Notes under the pieces: generated by a model | The model's input: only the letters and a program-made list of their open reading frames with translations | Databases searched by the model: none | What the model was told of the DNA's origin: nothing | From: Paenibacillus typhae | GTDB lineage: Bacteria > Bacillota > Bacilli > Paenibacillales > Paenibacillaceae | Direction of reading: 5' to 3' | DNA: 64,000 nt | Assembly (NCBI RefSeq): GCF_900099765.1 | Contig: NZ_FNDX01000009.1 | Span: forward strand, 62,001 to 126,000 | Position numbers and translations under genes: made by a program | Shown here: positions 27,264 to 35,940 of the stretch, one piece after another | Numbering within the stretch: position 1 is the stretch's first letter | Layout: each line of letters starts with the position of its first letter

Positions 27264-27422
27264 ATACGAATCCTTCCCTACTGCGAAATTGAATCACAGG
27301 GATGCCTTCCCGGTGATTGTCCAGTAGAAGTCTACAGGATATCCGGCGGACTGACAATTGAGGATAAACGGATTGTGATGGACGATATTCTTATGCCAGC
27401 TGGTATACCTGCTTTCTATCTC
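27264..27422 (+). other. Short spacer with gene-like codons, possible remnant
   Basis: This spacer between two minus-strand genes reads on the plus strand as a plausible peptide around 27320-27425 (VEVYRISGG, TIEDKRIVMDD, ILMPAGIPAFYLL), with no start and no ribosome site. It may be a residue of a lost gene. I could not identify the family, and chance cannot be excluded. Confidence 0.25.
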
Positions 27423-28904
27423 TTAAAGCAAGACTGTCTTGGTGGCAATATTCCGGCAAAACTCCCGGTCGTGCTCTACAAACAGCAGCGTCGGCGCGGA
27501 ATCAATCAGCAGCTCCTCAATCTGCATACGGGAAAGGATATCAATGTAGTTCAGCGGCTCATCCCAGATATACAAATGGGCCTGCTCGCTGAGGCTCCGG
27601 GCAATCAGCACCTTTTTCTTCTGCCCTCCGCTGAAGGACGCCATATCCTTTTCAAACTGCACCCTGGAAAAATCAAGCTTGCGCAGAATCGCCTTAAACA
27701 GGCTTTCATCCACCTCATGCGCCCGGGCGTATTCCGTTAAGCTGCCTTGCAGAAATGAAGTGTCCTGCGATACATAGGATATTTTCAGCTGGCTTCCGGT
27801 CCGCAGTGTTCCAGTATAGCTGATATCCTCACCGGTCAGCAGCTTGAGCAGACTGGACTTGCCGGAACCGTTTTTACCGGAGATGGCGATCCGCTCCCCC
27901 TGTCCGATAACGAAGCTGACGTCACTGCACACGGTCCTTTCCCCGTACTTGATAGAGATATGATCAAATTCGGCTAGCTGGTTTTTGTGATATGGAAGAG
28001 CAGTGATTTTCAGGCTGTCTGAGCTCTCGATATTCTTCAGCAGCTTCGATTTGTCTTCTATCGCACTATGCTGCCGCTGCTCAATGGATTTGGAGCGCTT
28101 CATCATCTTCGCAGCCTTATGTCCGACATAACCCTTGTCAAGCTTGGAGCCGGAGTTGCGAGTACCGTTTTTCGATTTTTCCACTTCATCCGACCAGCCC
28201 CCTGTACGCTTGGCAGCGTCTGACAACCGCCGGATGTCTGCTTTCAGCCTATCGTTCTCCGCGAGCTCATAGGCATCCTGCCTCTGTTTATTTTCCCACC
28301 ATTCGGAAAAGCTGCCCTTTTGAATATCGATGCCGGTTTTATTGATCGACAGGATATGATCGACACAATTATCGAGAAACGCACGGTCATGGGAGACGAG
28401 AATGAAGCCCTTTTTAGTGTTAAGATATTCGCTGACCAGCTGCCTGGCCTCCATGTCGAGATGATTGGTAGGCTCGTCGATCAGCAGAAAGCGGTCTTCC
28501 TTCAAAAATAAGGCTGCTAGCATCACCTTTGTCTGTTCTCCGCTAGACAACGAATCAAACGGCCGGTAGAGCACATCATCCGCTTCAACCTTCAGCAGGG
28601 ACAATTCACGTACAAACTGCCACTGCTCCGCACCTGGACAAACCTCCTCCAGGACATCCATGGTCAAATATTCCGGATGCTGAGCCGTGAACGGGAAATA
28701 TTCGAAGCCAACCTTTGCCGAAATGGTCCCGCTGTATTCATATTTGCCCAGCAGGAGATTCAGAAAGGTTGTCTTGCCCCGGCCGTTCCTCCCTGTAAAG
28801 CCCAGCTTCCAGTCCGTATCCAGCTGAAAGCTTGCTTTCTCAAATATATTATCGTAGCTGCCGTCATAGGCAAATGTAAGATTCGACACATTGATTAATG
28901 ACAT
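27423..28904 (-). CDS. ABC-F ATPase, antibiotic-resistance type (Lsa/Vga-like)
   Basis: A 493-residue ABC-F protein with two ATPase domains and no membrane spans: Walker A GRNGRGKT (about 37-44), signature SSGEQ (about 145), Walker B FLLIDEPTNHLD, then an interdomain linker (about 190-300), second Walker A GKNGSGKSS, signature SGGQKKK and Walker B LYIWDEPLNYID. ABC-F members of this size bind the ribosome and displace lincosamide, streptogramin A or pleuromutilin drugs. AGGGGG precedes the ATG at 28904. Upstream lie a 14-codon leader ORF and a terminator, the arrangement of drug-inducible attenuation. Resistance is inferred from family and leader. Confidence 0.88.
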   Translation of the reverse strand: MSLINVSNLTFAYDGSYDNIFEKASFQLDTDWKLGFTGRNGRGKTTFLNLLLGKYEYSGTISAKVGFEYFPFTAQHPEYLTMDVLEEVCPGAEQWQFVRELSLLKVEADDVLYRPFDSLSSGEQTKVMLAALFLKEDRFLLIDEPTNHLDMEARQLVSEYLNTKKGFILVSHDRAFLDNCVDHILSINKTGIDIQKGSFSEWWENKQRQDAYELAENDRLKADIRRLSDAAKRTGGWSDEVEKSKNGTRNSGSKLDKGYVGHKAAKMMKRSKSIEQRQHSAIEDKSKLLKNIESSDSLKITALPYHKNQLAEFDHISIKYGERTVCSDVSFVIGQGERIAISGKNGSGKSSLLKLLTGEDISYTGTLRTGSQLKISYVSQDTSFLQGSLTEYARAHEVDESLFKAILRKLDFSRVQFEKDMASFSGGQKKKVLIARSLSEQAHLYIWDEPLNYIDILSRMQIEELLIDSAPTLLFVEHDREFCRNIATKTVLL

Positions 28905-28922
28905 ACAAGTAACCCCCTGTAC

Positions 28923-28961
28923 AAATAAAATGAGCTGCAAGAAGGCAGGCCTCCGCAGCTC
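28923..28961 (-). terminator. Attenuator terminator in the ABC-F leader
   Basis: On the minus strand GAGCTGC (28955-28961) pairs with GCAGCTC (28932-28938), extended inside by GGAGGC/GCCTTC, followed by ATTTTATTTG. It ends about 20 bases before the ABC-F start, so it must be read through for expression. Confidence 0.75.
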
Positions 28962-29010
28962 AAATAAATACAGCAAACCCGGCCCCCTGCATAAGGGGCG
29001 GATCAGGCTA

Positions 29011-29055
29011 TTATTCTGAGTGAAAGGATGCAGAACCTTCTTGCACATAAAGCAT
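29011..29055 (-). CDS. Leader peptide MLYVQEGSASFHSE
   Basis: A 14-codon ORF with stop TAA at 29011, between the likely promoter and the attenuator. Ribosome stalling here when a drug binds would alter folding of the downstream GC-rich hairpins and let RNA polymerase pass the terminator, as known for other ABC-F and erm leaders. The ribosome site is weak. No homologue is known to me. Confidence 0.55.
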   Translation of the reverse strand: MLYVQEGSASFHSE

Positions 29056-29371
29056 AAAACACGCAAAGCCAAGGCGGCCCTGCGGAAAGCTGTTTTATTG
29101 ATTTATATAAGCGCAAGAAATCCTACATTATCCTGTCAGCTCCTGTCATTAGTATAGTCTTGTTTATTATACACATTAGTGTGAATTAAAAACAGGTGTA
29201 CGTATGAGTAATTTACATCAAGCAATTAGATACTCTCAGGTATAACTGTCTTTCAAGTCATGGTACATAATGAGCAGTTCTCATAAGGAATGCTTTTAAA
29301 CCCATTCAAATTAAAGAATACTGAATATTCTAATATTCTATTTAATCAGATCCTATTTAGGCGAAGCAATT

Positions 29372-29514
29372 GGTATTACAGGAGCTACAGGTATGACCGG
29401 GGCTACCGGGTTAACGGGGGATTCACACCAGCATACGGATCAATTTTCGGCTTGAGTGTTAACTACAGCCCGGTCGCAGTTGGTTTTGTAGATTTTGTAT
29501 CTGTTTTTCAATAA
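29372..29514 (+). pseudogene. Remnant of collagen-like exosporium protein gene
   Basis: From 29372 one frame reads GITGATGMTGATGLTGD, the Gly-x-Thr repeats of BclA-type spore-surface collagen-like proteins. After a run of five G (29416-29420) the frame shifts and continues TPAYGSIFGLSVNYSPVAVG to a stop at 29514, resembling the C-terminal domain start of such proteins. No start codon or full repeat region remains. Only a fragment is left, with both truncation and a frameshift. The sequence from 29100 to 29370 holds no gene I can support. Confidence 0.6.
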
Positions 29515-29588
29515 TCAGTAATAGGATAAAAGCACTTATGATGACAGATAATTAGGCTCTCCAGCCAATGATGCTAATTGAAAATAAA

Positions 29589-29633
29589 AGCCCGCCAGCC
29601 TTAAAGACAGTCCCCTGATCAGGTTGACGGGCT
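29589..29633 (-). terminator. Terminator after the small membrane-protein gene
   Basis: AGCCCG (29589-29594) pairs with CGGGCT (29628-29633), with further pairing inside. The A-rich plus-strand flank gives a T-tract on the minus strand. Confidence 0.55.
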
Positions 29634-29657
29634 CGAGTTTTAACGGAATGCATGGCA

Positions 29658-29834
29658 TTAAGATTTACCTGAGGAGAGGGCCTGGACCGCTTCCTCGGCT
29701 TTCCGGACAGCCTCATCGTCCTCTGCTTCAGCCAGCTTCCGCAGATCACGCAGCTTGAACAACCGTTCGGCAGAAAAAAGCAGCACCAGGATCATCGCGG
29801 CTACACCCGTTGTTTGCAATACATCATTCATCAT
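29658..29834 (-). CDS. 58-residue single-span membrane protein, unknown
   Basis: A small ORF, MMNDVLQTTGVAAMILVLL at its start, with AAAAGGGGAGC nine bases upstream. Residues about 9-21 form one hydrophobic span, followed by a basic stretch (ERLFKLRDLRKL) and an acidic, Ala/Glu-rich helix (AEAEDDEAVRKAEEAV). It lies downstream of kdpDE but is separated by a terminator. It is longer than KdpF and unlike it. I do not recognise a family; a regulatory or scaffold micro-protein is possible. A terminator follows. Confidence 0.6.
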   Translation of the reverse strand: MMNDVLQTTGVAAMILVLLFSAERLFKLRDLRKLAEAEDDEAVRKAEEAVQALSSGKS

Positions 29835-29999
29835 TATTAGCTCCCCTTTTGTGTTAGTATCGTGAAGTAATCTTCATGCTTCCAGCGTACTACTCCCGCC
29901 GTTAGTTCTGGATTAAAGTAACCGCCGGAAAATATAGATTCCATTAAAAATGAAACGGAATTCTCCCATTAGTCTGCCCCGCCTGTCCCGGACAATAAC

Positions 30000-30027
30000 A
30001 AAAAAAACCATACTCATAGGAGTATGG
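30000..30027 (-). terminator. Terminator of kdpDE
   Basis: CCATACTC (30008-30015) and GAGTATGG (30020-30027) form a hairpin that on the minus strand is followed by seven or more T. It is 45 bases past the kdpE stop. Confidence 0.88.
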
Positions 30028-30072
30028 CCTTGTTGCCCATCATCAGTTGGAATGATTAAGTTGGTTATATTC

Positions 30073-30792
30073 TCAGCCCGATTTGATGTCCTCACCGCTC
30101 TGCAGCATCCTGTACCCTACTCCGATATGAGTCTGGATAATTTTGGACTGTGCCGACTGCGGCTTTTCGATCTTTTTGCGCAGGGTTGCCATAAACACAC
30201 GCAGCGCCGGTACATCGTAGGTCAGACTGCCCCAGATTTCTCGCAAAATATAATTATGTGTCAGGACCTTCCCTGCATTCTTGGCGAGCAGGCAGAGCAG
30301 CTTGTATTCAATCGGGGTCAGATGAATTTCTTCCTGGCCCATCCATACGCAGCCGGCGGCGTAATCAATCTTCAGGCTGCCGTTGGTAAAAACGGACGCA
30401 TCCTTCTGCAGCTTCTCGCTGTCATAGCGGATCCGGCGCAGGCTGACCCGCAGTCTGGCCAGCAGCTCCTCGACACTAAACGGCTTGGTCAGATAATCAT
30501 CGGCCCCGGCATCCAGCGCATCGATCTTGTCTCTGTCCTCGCTGCGGGCGCTCACCACGATGATCGGCAGGTTGGACCATGACCGCACTTTGCGGATAAT
30601 GTCCACACCGTCCATATCCGGTAGTCCAAGATCCAGAATCATCAGATCAGGCTGATTCGAAACAGCCTCAAGGATAGAGGCCTCCCCGGTTTCCGCCGTA
30701 TGGTATTTGTAGCCCTGTGTTTCCAGTGTTGTGGTAATCAGCTTGCGGATTGGCTTGTCATCCTCAACGACAAGAATCAAAGGTTTATTCAT
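30073..30792 (-). CDS. kdpE: KdpE response regulator
   Basis: A 239-residue OmpR/PhoB-type regulator. Receiver domain with the acidic pair EDD (10-12), phospho-acceptor Asp54 in LMILDLGLP, and Lys in YLTKPF near 104. C-terminal winged helix (LTPIEYKLLCLLAKNAGKVLTHNYILREIWG and VGYRM). It matches KdpE, which activates potassium-uptake genes. The start ATGAATAA overlaps the kdpD stop by eight bases, and GAGGAGGTGAA lies within kdpD's end, so the two are translationally coupled. No kdpFABC is present in the window. Confidence 0.92.
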   Translation of the reverse strand: MNKPLILVVEDDKPIRKLITTTLETQGYKYHTAETGEASILEAVSNQPDLMILDLGLPDMDGVDIIRKVRSWSNLPIIVVSARSEDRDKIDALDAGADDYLTKPFSVEELLARLRVSLRRIRYDSEKLQKDASVFTNGSLKIDYAAGCVWMGQEEIHLTPIEYKLLCLLAKNAGKVLTHNYILREIWGSLTYDVPALRVFMATLRKKIEKPQSAQSKIIQTHIGVGYRMLQSGEDIKSG

Positions 30793-33475
30793 GAACGTTC
30801 ACCTCCTCAGCCTGCAGGGTAAAGCTGAAAACAGCCCCCTGCGGAATATTGTCCGTAACCTCAATCGTCCCTCCATGGGCATGCACAATGGATTTACATA
30901 AGGATAATCCGAGACCCAAGCCCCGGCGTCCGTCACCGCGCAGATTATCGGCTGTATAGAACATATCGAACAGCTTGGTCTTGGCCTCCTCCGGTATGCC
31001 TGGGCCGTTGTCGGATACAGTGACCCGTACCAAATCCCGCTCCCGTTTCGCCGATACTGTAATGGTGGAGCCCGCTTGTGTATACTTGATCGCATTGTCC
31101 ACCAGGTTGATCAGCACCTGCATAATCAGCCGCGAATCCATCCGGGCCATAAGAAGCTCATCCTCCAGCTTTGTCCGGATAATATGCTCTGCGCTGCTGC
31201 GGTTTACATGCAGCAGTGCTTCAGCGATAACTTCTTCCAGCAGCTCGGCCTGAAAATACAGATTCAGGCTGCCGTTATCGATCCTTGTAATGGACAGCAG
31301 ATTCTCTACAAGATTGATCAGCCACATCGAATCATCGTAGATATCGGTATAGAGTCCGATCTTCTGAGCTTCACTGAGAACACCCGGGTTGGCCAGCAGG
31401 ATACCGGCATTTCCGGAGATGCTGGTGAGCGGTGTCCGCAGATCATGAGAAATCCCGCGAAGCAGATTCGCACGCAGCTGCTCCTGCCTGATCTGGATTG
31501 AGATTTCCTTTTGCCTGCTGCTGAGCAGCTCCTTCTCCAGTGCAAGGGCACATTCGCCGAGCATGGCAATCATCAGGCTTTTCTCAAAGATGCCGAGCGG
31601 CTCTTCCCGGTCCATCACGATACCGGCGACCGCGAACACCGTATCCCCTGCACGGACTGCGTGATACAGGCAGCTGGCTGCAGAGAAGGTATCCGTAGTT
31701 GTTCCGGCCCGCTTGTTATTTTTGTACACCCAGTCGGCGACAGCCCATTCATTCACTCCGGTATACTCTGATGCTGCTACTGCGGCCTCAGGCTTGGAGT
31801 AGATCAGCGGATCTTTAAGCCCCTCCGGACCGGCCGGATAAAAAATCACAGTCCGGTCCACCAGCTTGACCATTTGAACAGCCGTTTCCTTTATAATCGC
31901 CTCCGAGCCTTCTGCCTGCTGTAATTTGCGGCTGGTTTCCAGCAGAACTTCTGTCCGGTAGGCCTTTTGAGCAGACTGGCGGGCCTGCTCTTTAATCCGC
32001 ATCGTCAGCGTACTGCTGATGAAGGAAGCTGTCAGCATAACCAGAAACGTTACCGGATAACCCGTGTCCGCTGTAATCAGCGAGTAGTAAGGTTCTGTAA
32101 ACAGATAATTGAAGACGAGCACGCTCAGGATGGAATTCGCCGCGCTGTACAGCCTTCCGCTTGTTGCTATGGCATTCAGCAGAACTCCCAGAATATACAC
32201 AGTGATAATATTGGCTTCACGAAAACCGAGATGCCGGAACCAAAGGCCGATCAGAGTACATGCTATCAATATGATAAGGGACTTCAGCGCATCTTCCGTA
32301 GAGAAGCCCTTGGGCTTCAAATGGGAAGGAAACTTGTTATAACGTGCCGGCTGGGTATCCGGAATAATATGAACATCAATATTCGGTGCCAGCTCTGTCA
32401 GTTTATCCACGATATTGGTTTTGGCTATCCATCTTTTTTTGCTGCTTCGCGGGCGGCCAATGACGATCTTGGTTACCCGGCTGGAGACGGCGTATTCGGC
32501 AATTTGTCCGGGTATATCGTCGCCGTAGACAGTCGCCGGCTGGGCACCCAGCTGTTCGGCCAGCCGCAGGTTTTCCCGGAGCTCAGCCTTGCTCTTGTGA
32601 GTCAGCTCTTTGCTTCTAGGCGTCTCCACGTATAATGCTGTAAAAGCCCCCCGGAACGCCTCGGCCATTCTCGCGGCTGTACGGATCACTTTTTTGCTGG
32701 AAGCAGCAGAGGAGATACAGACCAGAATATGGTCTGCCGTATGATAGGCCTCCTCAGCAGCCCTGTCACCGGATCGCCGCGTAATCCGCCCCAGCTGATC
32801 CGCGGTATAACGCAGGGCGATTTCCCGCAGGGCAATCAGCTTGCTTTTGACAAAGACCTGCGAAAGGCTTTCGTGCTGCTCCTGCCCGTCTGTGACTAGC
32901 TTCCCTTTGTTCAGACGGTCCAGCAGATCATCCGGGGGAATATCAACCAGCTCAATCTGATCGGCCCCTTCAAACACACTGTCGGGAATCCGCTCGTGTA
33001 CGCTCAGGCCGGTGATGGCTGCGACAATGTCATGCAGACTTTCCAGGTGCTGTACATTAACTGTTGTATATACATTGATTCCTGCACGCAGCAGCTCCTC
33101 AATATCCTGATACCGCTTCTTGTGCCGGCAGTCAGCACCGTTATGGTGGGCCAGCTCATCCACCAGGATCAGGTCAGGCCGCCTGTGCAGGGCTTTATCC
33201 AGATCAAATTCCCGGGAAGGAAACGCAAGCCTTGGCAGCACCTCCAGCCCCTCGATCATCGCTTCCGTCTCCGGACGCTGGTGCGTTTCAATGTATCCCG
33301 CAACTACGTCCTTCCCGTCTCTTTGTTCATCATGCGCAGCATTCAGCATGGCACATGTCTTGCCGACCCCTTCCGCGTATCCGAAAAAGATTTTGAGCGT
33401 GCCGCGTTTTTTCCCCTGAGAGCTGTCTAAACCCTGCTCTTGGAATGGAACAGCGCTGTTCCGGTGATGTGCCAT
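30785..33475 (-). CDS. kdpD: KdpD sensor histidine kinase
   Basis: An 896-residue sensor. The N-terminal KdpD domain has Walker A GYAEGVGKT (32-40) and Walker B ILVDELAHHN (103-112). A universal-stress-protein domain follows (about 245-375), then four membrane spans (about 400-490), GAF-like domain, HisKA with His677 in GISHDLRTPLT, and HATPase (INLVDNAIKYTQ, FYTADNLRGDGRRGLGLGLSLC). In S. aureus KdpD the USP domain binds c-di-AMP through SxS-x20-FTAxY. Here the spacing is exact but the triplet is S255-S256-A257 before F278TALY, so one serine is missing. GAAAGGGAA precedes the ATG. An extended -10 (TGCTATACT) lies upstream. Confidence 0.93.
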   Translation of the reverse strand: MAHHRNSAVPFQEQGLDSSQGKKRGTLKIFFGYAEGVGKTCAMLNAAHDEQRDGKDVVAGYIETHQRPETEAMIEGLEVLPRLAFPSREFDLDKALHRRPDLILVDELAHHNGADCRHKKRYQDIEELLRAGINVYTTVNVQHLESLHDIVAAITGLSVHERIPDSVFEGADQIELVDIPPDDLLDRLNKGKLVTDGQEQHESLSQVFVKSKLIALREIALRYTADQLGRITRRSGDRAAEEAYHTADHILVCISSAASSKKVIRTAARMAEAFRGAFTALYVETPRSKELTHKSKAELRENLRLAEQLGAQPATVYGDDIPGQIAEYAVSSRVTKIVIGRPRSSKKRWIAKTNIVDKLTELAPNIDVHIIPDTQPARYNKFPSHLKPKGFSTEDALKSLIILIACTLIGLWFRHLGFREANIITVYILGVLLNAIATSGRLYSAANSILSVLVFNYLFTEPYYSLITADTGYPVTFLVMLTASFISSTLTMRIKEQARQSAQKAYRTEVLLETSRKLQQAEGSEAIIKETAVQMVKLVDRTVIFYPAGPEGLKDPLIYSKPEAAVAASEYTGVNEWAVADWVYKNNKRAGTTTDTFSAASCLYHAVRAGDTVFAVAGIVMDREEPLGIFEKSLMIAMLGECALALEKELLSSRQKEISIQIRQEQLRANLLRGISHDLRTPLTSISGNAGILLANPGVLSEAQKIGLYTDIYDDSMWLINLVENLLSITRIDNGSLNLYFQAELLEEVIAEALLHVNRSSAEHIIRTKLEDELLMARMDSRLIMQVLINLVDNAIKYTQAGSTITVSAKRERDLVRVTVSDNGPGIPEEAKTKLFDMFYTADNLRGDGRRGLGLGLSLCKSIVHAHGGTIEVTDNIPQGAVFSFTLQAEEVNVHE

Positions 33476-33558
33476 ATCGATTCCCTTTCCGGCATGTAGT
33501 TGCTGTTAGCTAGTATAGCATGTGCAAAATCAGCGTAGTATTACAACTTCGCCCCCTG

Positions 33559-33578
33559 CATTAAGATTACATTAAGAT
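33559..33578. promoter_or_regulatory. Direct repeat with 11-bp period upstream of kdpD
   Basis: CATTAAGAT at 33559-33567 and again at 33570-33578. On the minus strand this is TTAATG-N5-TTAATG, the layout bound by OmpR/PhoB-family regulators. It lies upstream of the kdpD promoter, so KdpE autoregulation or PhoP control is possible. Confidence 0.45.
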
Positions 33579-33591
33579 GGGGGCCGCACAC

Positions 33592-33641
33592 AAAAAAGGG
33601 ATACCTCCTGCCAGCCTTTATCCGGCCCCTTGGTATCCCTT
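33592..33641 (-). terminator. Terminator of the soluble chemoreceptor gene
   Basis: AAGGGATACC (33596-33605) pairs with GGTATCCCTT (33632-33641), followed on the minus strand by a T-run. Confidence 0.8.
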
Positions 33642-33653
33642 AATCTTATTCTG

Positions 33654-34475
33654 TTATTGAATAATAGAGGAAATAAATCTGGTCATTTCACCGCTGGTTT
33701 CGTTCAATCGTTCTATAACATCGCTAAACTGCGTAACGAGTTCAGCCTGCGCAGCGGAGGAAGCGGCGATAGCTTCAATCTCCTGCTCCATTTGACGGAT
33801 CGAGCGCTGCACCAGGGCCAGTGAATCCTCAATCGTTTTGGTCGCTTCTCTGGTGTTGACGGACAGCTTGCGTACTTCGGTAGCCACTACGCCAAAGCCT
33901 GCCCCCTGCTCGCCGACCCGGGCGGCTTCAATGGCAGCATTCAATCCCAGCAGATTGGTCTGCTCGGAGATTTCCCGGATGAAGCCGGCGACCTTATTCA
34001 CCTGCTTGGATTCCTCTACGGTCTGCCGTGAATTATCCAGAATCTGCGCTGTCGTTGCCGACAGCTCCTCAGACTGGGCTGCCACATTCTGGACCATGTC
34101 GACCAGCTGGCCGCTGATTCTGTTAATGCTCTCTGTCAGCTGCTCCATCTTATCTTCATTTTCCAGTGTGTACGCAATCGCAAATGCTCCGATGATCTCG
34201 CCTTCCGGCCCATATACCGGTACAGCCGAGGAGATGACAGTCGCTCCGTAAAGCTCTGCAGGCAGGCGGTTCGTCGTGGCACGTCCGGCCAGCGCGTTCC
34301 CGAGTGACGGGTCATCCGGCGGAACGGGACTTCCTTTGGTCAGGCCGAAATCCAGTGCCTTGCTTGGTGCGTAGTAATGAAAAATCTCTCTGTCTGTAAC
34401 ACCAATCATAATATCCTGTGCATGAATCTGTTTGAACAGTGGTGCTGCCAATACTAATGCGGTAAGGTTATCCAT
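33654..34475 (-). CDS. Soluble methyl-accepting chemotaxis-type protein
   Basis: A 273-residue cytoplasmic receptor with no membrane span. Residues about 1-105 form a PAS/Cache-like sensor ([23 protein letters not shown] and [19 protein letters not shown]). About 115-270 form a short signalling coiled coil with the conserved tip ([21 protein letters not shown]). The length and layout resemble B. subtilis YfmS, where the soluble receptor influences CheA signalling. AGGAGAG precedes the ATG. Single gene. Confidence 0.88.
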   Translation of the reverse strand: MDNLTALVLAAPLFKQIHAQDIMIGVTDREIFHYYAPSKALDFGLTKGSPVPPDDPSLGNALAGRATTNRLPAELYGATVISSAVPVYGPEGEIIGAFAIAYTLENEDKMEQLTESINRISGQLVDMVQNVAAQSEELSATTAQILDNSRQTVEESKQVNKVAGFIREISEQTNLLGLNAAIEAARVGEQGAGFGVVATEVRKLSVNTREATKTIEDSLALVQRSIRQMEQEIEAIAASSAAQAELVTQFSDVIERLNETSGEMTRFISSIIQ

Positions 34476-34574
34476 GGCTCTCTCCTAAATGTGTATGATC
34501 TGTGTCTATTTATGTATCGTCACTTTTGCCGGATTCATAAATAGATTTGATCTGGAAATCACCATCTTTCACAA

Positions 34575-35774
34575 TCAGGCAGCTGCAGCCTGCGCTTTAC
34601 GCGATACAGATTTCTGCTTAAGCCTGTAGCTGATTGCCGTAACCGCGAACGCAGCCACCGCAATACCTGCTGCAGTCCACGACAAAGCGCCCAGTCCGCC
34701 CGTTCCCACAACCAGGCCGCCAAGGGCCGATCCGCCGGCGATACCGGTGTTGGCAGCGACCGGATTCAGCGAAGCGGCGAAATCCCTGGAGCCCGGCGAA
34801 TGCTCAACCGCCAGTTCGATCAGATATAGCTGGGCTGTTACGTTCAGTATATTGGATACACAGGCGCTCAAAATCAGAAAGATAAGCCCCAGAACAGGGA
34901 CAGGCGCTGCGAAGAAAAAGAGAACATAGATTGCTGCCTGGACCAGAAATACCACTCTTAGTCTGCCCAGCGCATTGCCGGATGCGACAATCCCGCCCAG
35001 CCAGGTGCTGAAGATGGTGGCCAGGCCATAGGCGAGCAGCACCCAGCTGACCGAAGCGGCAGGGATATTCATTACCGAATCCATTAGCGGTCTAATATAA
35101 GTGTAGATGCTGAATACAGCCCCCGTCCCGAATACCGGTATCAGAAAAGCCAATATCATACGACGGTCTGCGAGCAGGCTGAGCTGATCCTTCAAGGAAG
35201 CTTTGGTGTTAGTCAGGTTAGATGGAATAACAATCAGGTTAAGCACAAAGGCTGCGGCTCCCATCACAGCTGTCAGGACAAAGGCTGCCTGCCACTCGAA
35301 ATGCTGCCCTACAAAAGTGCCGATCGGCACGCCCAGCACATTCGCGATCCCAAACCCGCCCAGAATGTAAGAGACAGATTTCCCCTGCCTGGCCGGAGCA
35401 ACAACCTCACTGACCGCTGAGAGCGACAGCGAAATAGCCAGCCCGCACAAGACTGCTGTTGCAATCCTCGTAAATAACATCAATCCGTATGTGCCTGACA
35501 CGGCACTGAACAGGTTAAACGCCACAATCAGGGCAATTGTACCCAGAATAGTCTGCTTTTTGGGCAGTCTGCTGACCAATGTCATTAATACCGGTGTCCC
35601 AAGCGCATAAGCTATCGCAAAACCGGAGACAAGACTTCCCGCTAATGCAAGGGTAATCTGCAGGGAAGCAGCGATTTCCGACAGCAGTCCGACAATAATA
35701 TACTCCGTAGTTCCCAGCAGAAAGGCCATAAAGGTAAAAGAAAATACAAGGCCGCGTTCATTAACTTTTTTCAT
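34575..35774 (-). CDS. MFS transporter (YdhP/AraJ-like efflux type)
   Basis: A 399-residue, 12-span major facilitator of the DHA1 group. N-terminal FTFMAFLLGTTEYIIVGLL matches the conserved TM1 of YdhP/AraJ-like carriers, and a motif-A-like loop (LVSRLPKKQTILG) follows TM2. Such proteins export drugs or arabinose-like sugars, but the substrate cannot be read here. GGGGGG lies four bases from the ATG. The C-terminus ends in an Ala-rich tail. Single gene. Confidence 0.9.
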   Translation of the reverse strand: MKKVNERGLVFSFTFMAFLLGTTEYIIVGLLSEIAASLQITLALAGSLVSGFAIAYALGTPVLMTLVSRLPKKQTILGTIALIVAFNLFSAVSGTYGLMLFTRIATAVLCGLAISLSLSAVSEVVAPARQGKSVSYILGGFGIANVLGVPIGTFVGQHFEWQAAFVLTAVMGAAAFVLNLIVIPSNLTNTKASLKDQLSLLADRRMILAFLIPVFGTGAVFSIYTYIRPLMDSVMNIPAASVSWVLLAYGLATIFSTWLGGIVASGNALGRLRVVFLVQAAIYVLFFFAAPVPVLGLIFLILSACVSNILNVTAQLYLIELAVEHSPGSRDFAASLNPVAANTGIAGGSALGGLVVGTGGLGALSWTAAGIAVAAFAVTAISYRLKQKSVSRKAQAAAA

Positions 35775-35940
35775 AGTTCCCCCCGGCTGCTGTTCAGATT
35801 CAAATCATCCAATCCTCACGCAAAAATGTTATATATATTGCTGGGCGCTTCCAACTAAGGCTCGGCCTCATTTGGTTCCGCTTTCAGCGGCTACAAATCA
35901 GCCCGCAGTTACATTCATTGTTTCTCCCGGAAATGTCCGG

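Noticed and set aside
26220..27740. Long plus-strand frame of 506 codons opposite the cellulase-like gene
   Set aside because: It lies antisense to a well-supported gene, lacks a ribosome site, and its composition mirrors the opposite strand. Only the short spacer part is kept as a possible remnant.
29658..29834. KdpF next to kdpDE
   Set aside because: The protein is twice KdpF's length, its tail is acidic and charged, and a terminator separates it from kdpE.
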